Positions 5,256-6,455 of a stretch of 6,455 nt of DNA are shown here, one piece after another (within the stretch, counting starts at the first letter, position 1; each line of letters starts with the position of its first letter). Location: NCBI GenBank assembly GCA_927911475.1, contig CAKMPP010000091.1, positions 1 through 6,455 on the forward strand, given 5' to 3'. Below the pieces are notes generated by a model, which worked only from the letters and a program-made list of their open reading frames with translations, was not told where the DNA came from and searched no databases. Made by a program: the position numbers and the translations under genes. Source of the DNA: an uncultured Solobacterium sp. (GTDB lineage: Bacteria; Bacillota_I; Bacilli_A; Erysipelotrichales; Erysipelotrichaceae).

Positions 5256-6455
5256 TTATTGTTGATAATACTCTGCCTGTGCTTGATAGAGCGTGTAATA
5301 TTCACCTTGTTTATGCATGAGTGAATCATGATTGCCATCTTCTACTAACTTACCATCTTTAAAGACAACAATACGATCACAGAACTTACATGAACTCATA
5401 CGGTGAGAGATATAGATAGCTGTCTTACCTCCAACAAGTTTTATCAAAGTTCTCATAGATTTCTGCTTCCGAGAATGGATCCAAAGCTGCAGTAGGTTCA
5501 TCTAGAATTACAAATGGAGCGTCTTTGTATAATGCACGTGCGATTGCTAGTTTCTGTGCTTCACCACCAGATAACTTAACACCTTCACTATTTAAATCTT
5601 CCAATACACAATCTAGTCCATCCTGACCAGATGTAAAGCGTTTCTCTATGCCTACATCTGCGATAATCGCATTGATATCTTTTTCTTCATTATGATGACC
5701 GCACTCTAGATTTTCTTTTGCGCTGATATTGAACATACTAAAGTCTTGGAATACTGGACTAAAGATTTTTGTATACTCATTGAAGTCAAACTTTTGAATA
5801 TCAATACCATTTAACAAGATTCTTCCTTCAGTCGGTTGATACAAACGACATAGTAGCTTGATGATTGTTGTCTTACCTGCACCATTCTGTCCAACTAACG
5901 CTAACTTTTCACCAATCTTAAATGTAAGATTCACATTGGATAATACAAGTTGTTCATTATTTGGATAGTGGAAACTTACATTTTCAAAGCAGAATTCATA
6001 TGCATTATCATTCTCTTTTCAATTGGTAATGAACCCGTGGTACGAATCGATTCATCATGCAAGAAATCTGTAAAGTAATTTAGATAATCCAATTGGAATA
6101 CAGCATCACTATACGATATGATACAACCCGAAATATATTGGATCAGTTGTTGCATCGCACCTGCATATAAGAGTACAGAACCAATTGATAAATAACCATG
6201 CAAGCTTAAGTACGCGATATAAATATATGTACATGCTCCAAAGATACTTAATGTGAAGTTATAAACCGATTCATATCTTCCTTTTCTCTTAGAGAAATCT
6301 AAATAAACATGGAATGTTTTAATAATATTTTTAAAATACTTTTCAAATAACTGATCCATTCGATTGATCATCATTGTTTCTTGTATTCTACATTGACCAT
6401 TGTTGTGAGTAGATAACTAAACACGGAGTTGTTATGAATATTTCTTTTATTTAAG
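5256..6455 (-). pseudogene. ABC exporter-type permease/ATPase, C-terminal two thirds, with three frameshifts
   Basis: This is the C-terminal part of a fused membrane and ATPase half-transporter; about 400 residues are visible of a family usually near 580-600. The N-terminus lies beyond 6455. The membrane part includes two hydrophobic segments, YNFTLSIFGACTYIYIAYL and GSVLLYAGAMQQLIQYI. The ATPase has a complete motif set: Walker A GQNGAGKTT, Q-loop in SPVFQDF, signature LSGGEAQ, Walker B FVILDEPTAALD and H-loop ISHR. The coding frame changes three times: near 6377-6379 (one base missing in TTT), near 6016-6019 (one base missing in TTTT, restoring EKENDNAYEF) and at 5439-5442 (one extra base in TTTT, restoring ENFDKLVGGKTA). 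No single frame joins the membrane part to the complete ATPase. The substrate is unknown; drug, peptide or lipid export are family options. A terminator follows the stop. Either the gene has decayed recently, or these are homopolymer errors. Confidence 0.88.

Noticed and set aside
5138..5338. A minus-strand open frame of 66 codons across the end of the ABC gene.
   Set aside because: It overlaps the ABC C-terminus in another frame and runs through the terminator. Its composition is not protein-like and I see no ribosome site.

Overview
This is a low-GC bacterial window. The strong AGGAGG-type ribosome sites, T-box leader, cre-like site and lipoprotein sugar-binding protein all point to a Bacillota (Firmicutes) chromosome. 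An Erysipelotrichia-like host is my guess only.

Layout. (1) 1-290, minus: the N-terminal part of a sugar ABC-transporter binding lipoprotein, cut by the window edge. (2) 291-465: a divergent control region with a probable promoter for the binding protein, a perfect palindromic cre site, and an array of AATATTGC-like half-sites suited to an AraC-type activator. (3) 466-1315, plus: an AraC-family regulator of about 282 residues, broken by a one-base insertion near 1001-1003, just before its DNA-binding domain. (4) 1328-1353: a bidirectional terminator shared with the convergent pheT. (5) 1355-4802, minus: the intact pheS-pheT operon for phenylalanyl-tRNA synthetase. (6) 4819-5078: its sigma-A promoter and a T-box riboswitch with a perfect terminator hairpin. 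(7) 5220-6455, minus: the C-terminal two thirds of an ABC exporter-type permease/ATPase that carries every ATPase motif but is broken by three one-base indels, followed by its own terminator.

How the parts relate. PheS and PheT form the alpha2beta2 synthetase, and the T-box would raise their expression when uncharged tRNA-Phe accumulates. At the left end, the AraC-like protein probably activates the divergent sugar-uptake gene, with CcpA repressing it through the cre site; a broken activator would leave that control incomplete. The pattern of four single-base indels in short A/T runs, all in accessory genes and none in the 3.4 kb of pheST, is the main oddity. It is either real gene decay or homopolymer sequencing error. 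I see no CRISPR array, insertion sequence, tRNA or rRNA gene, and nothing I would call a new system.
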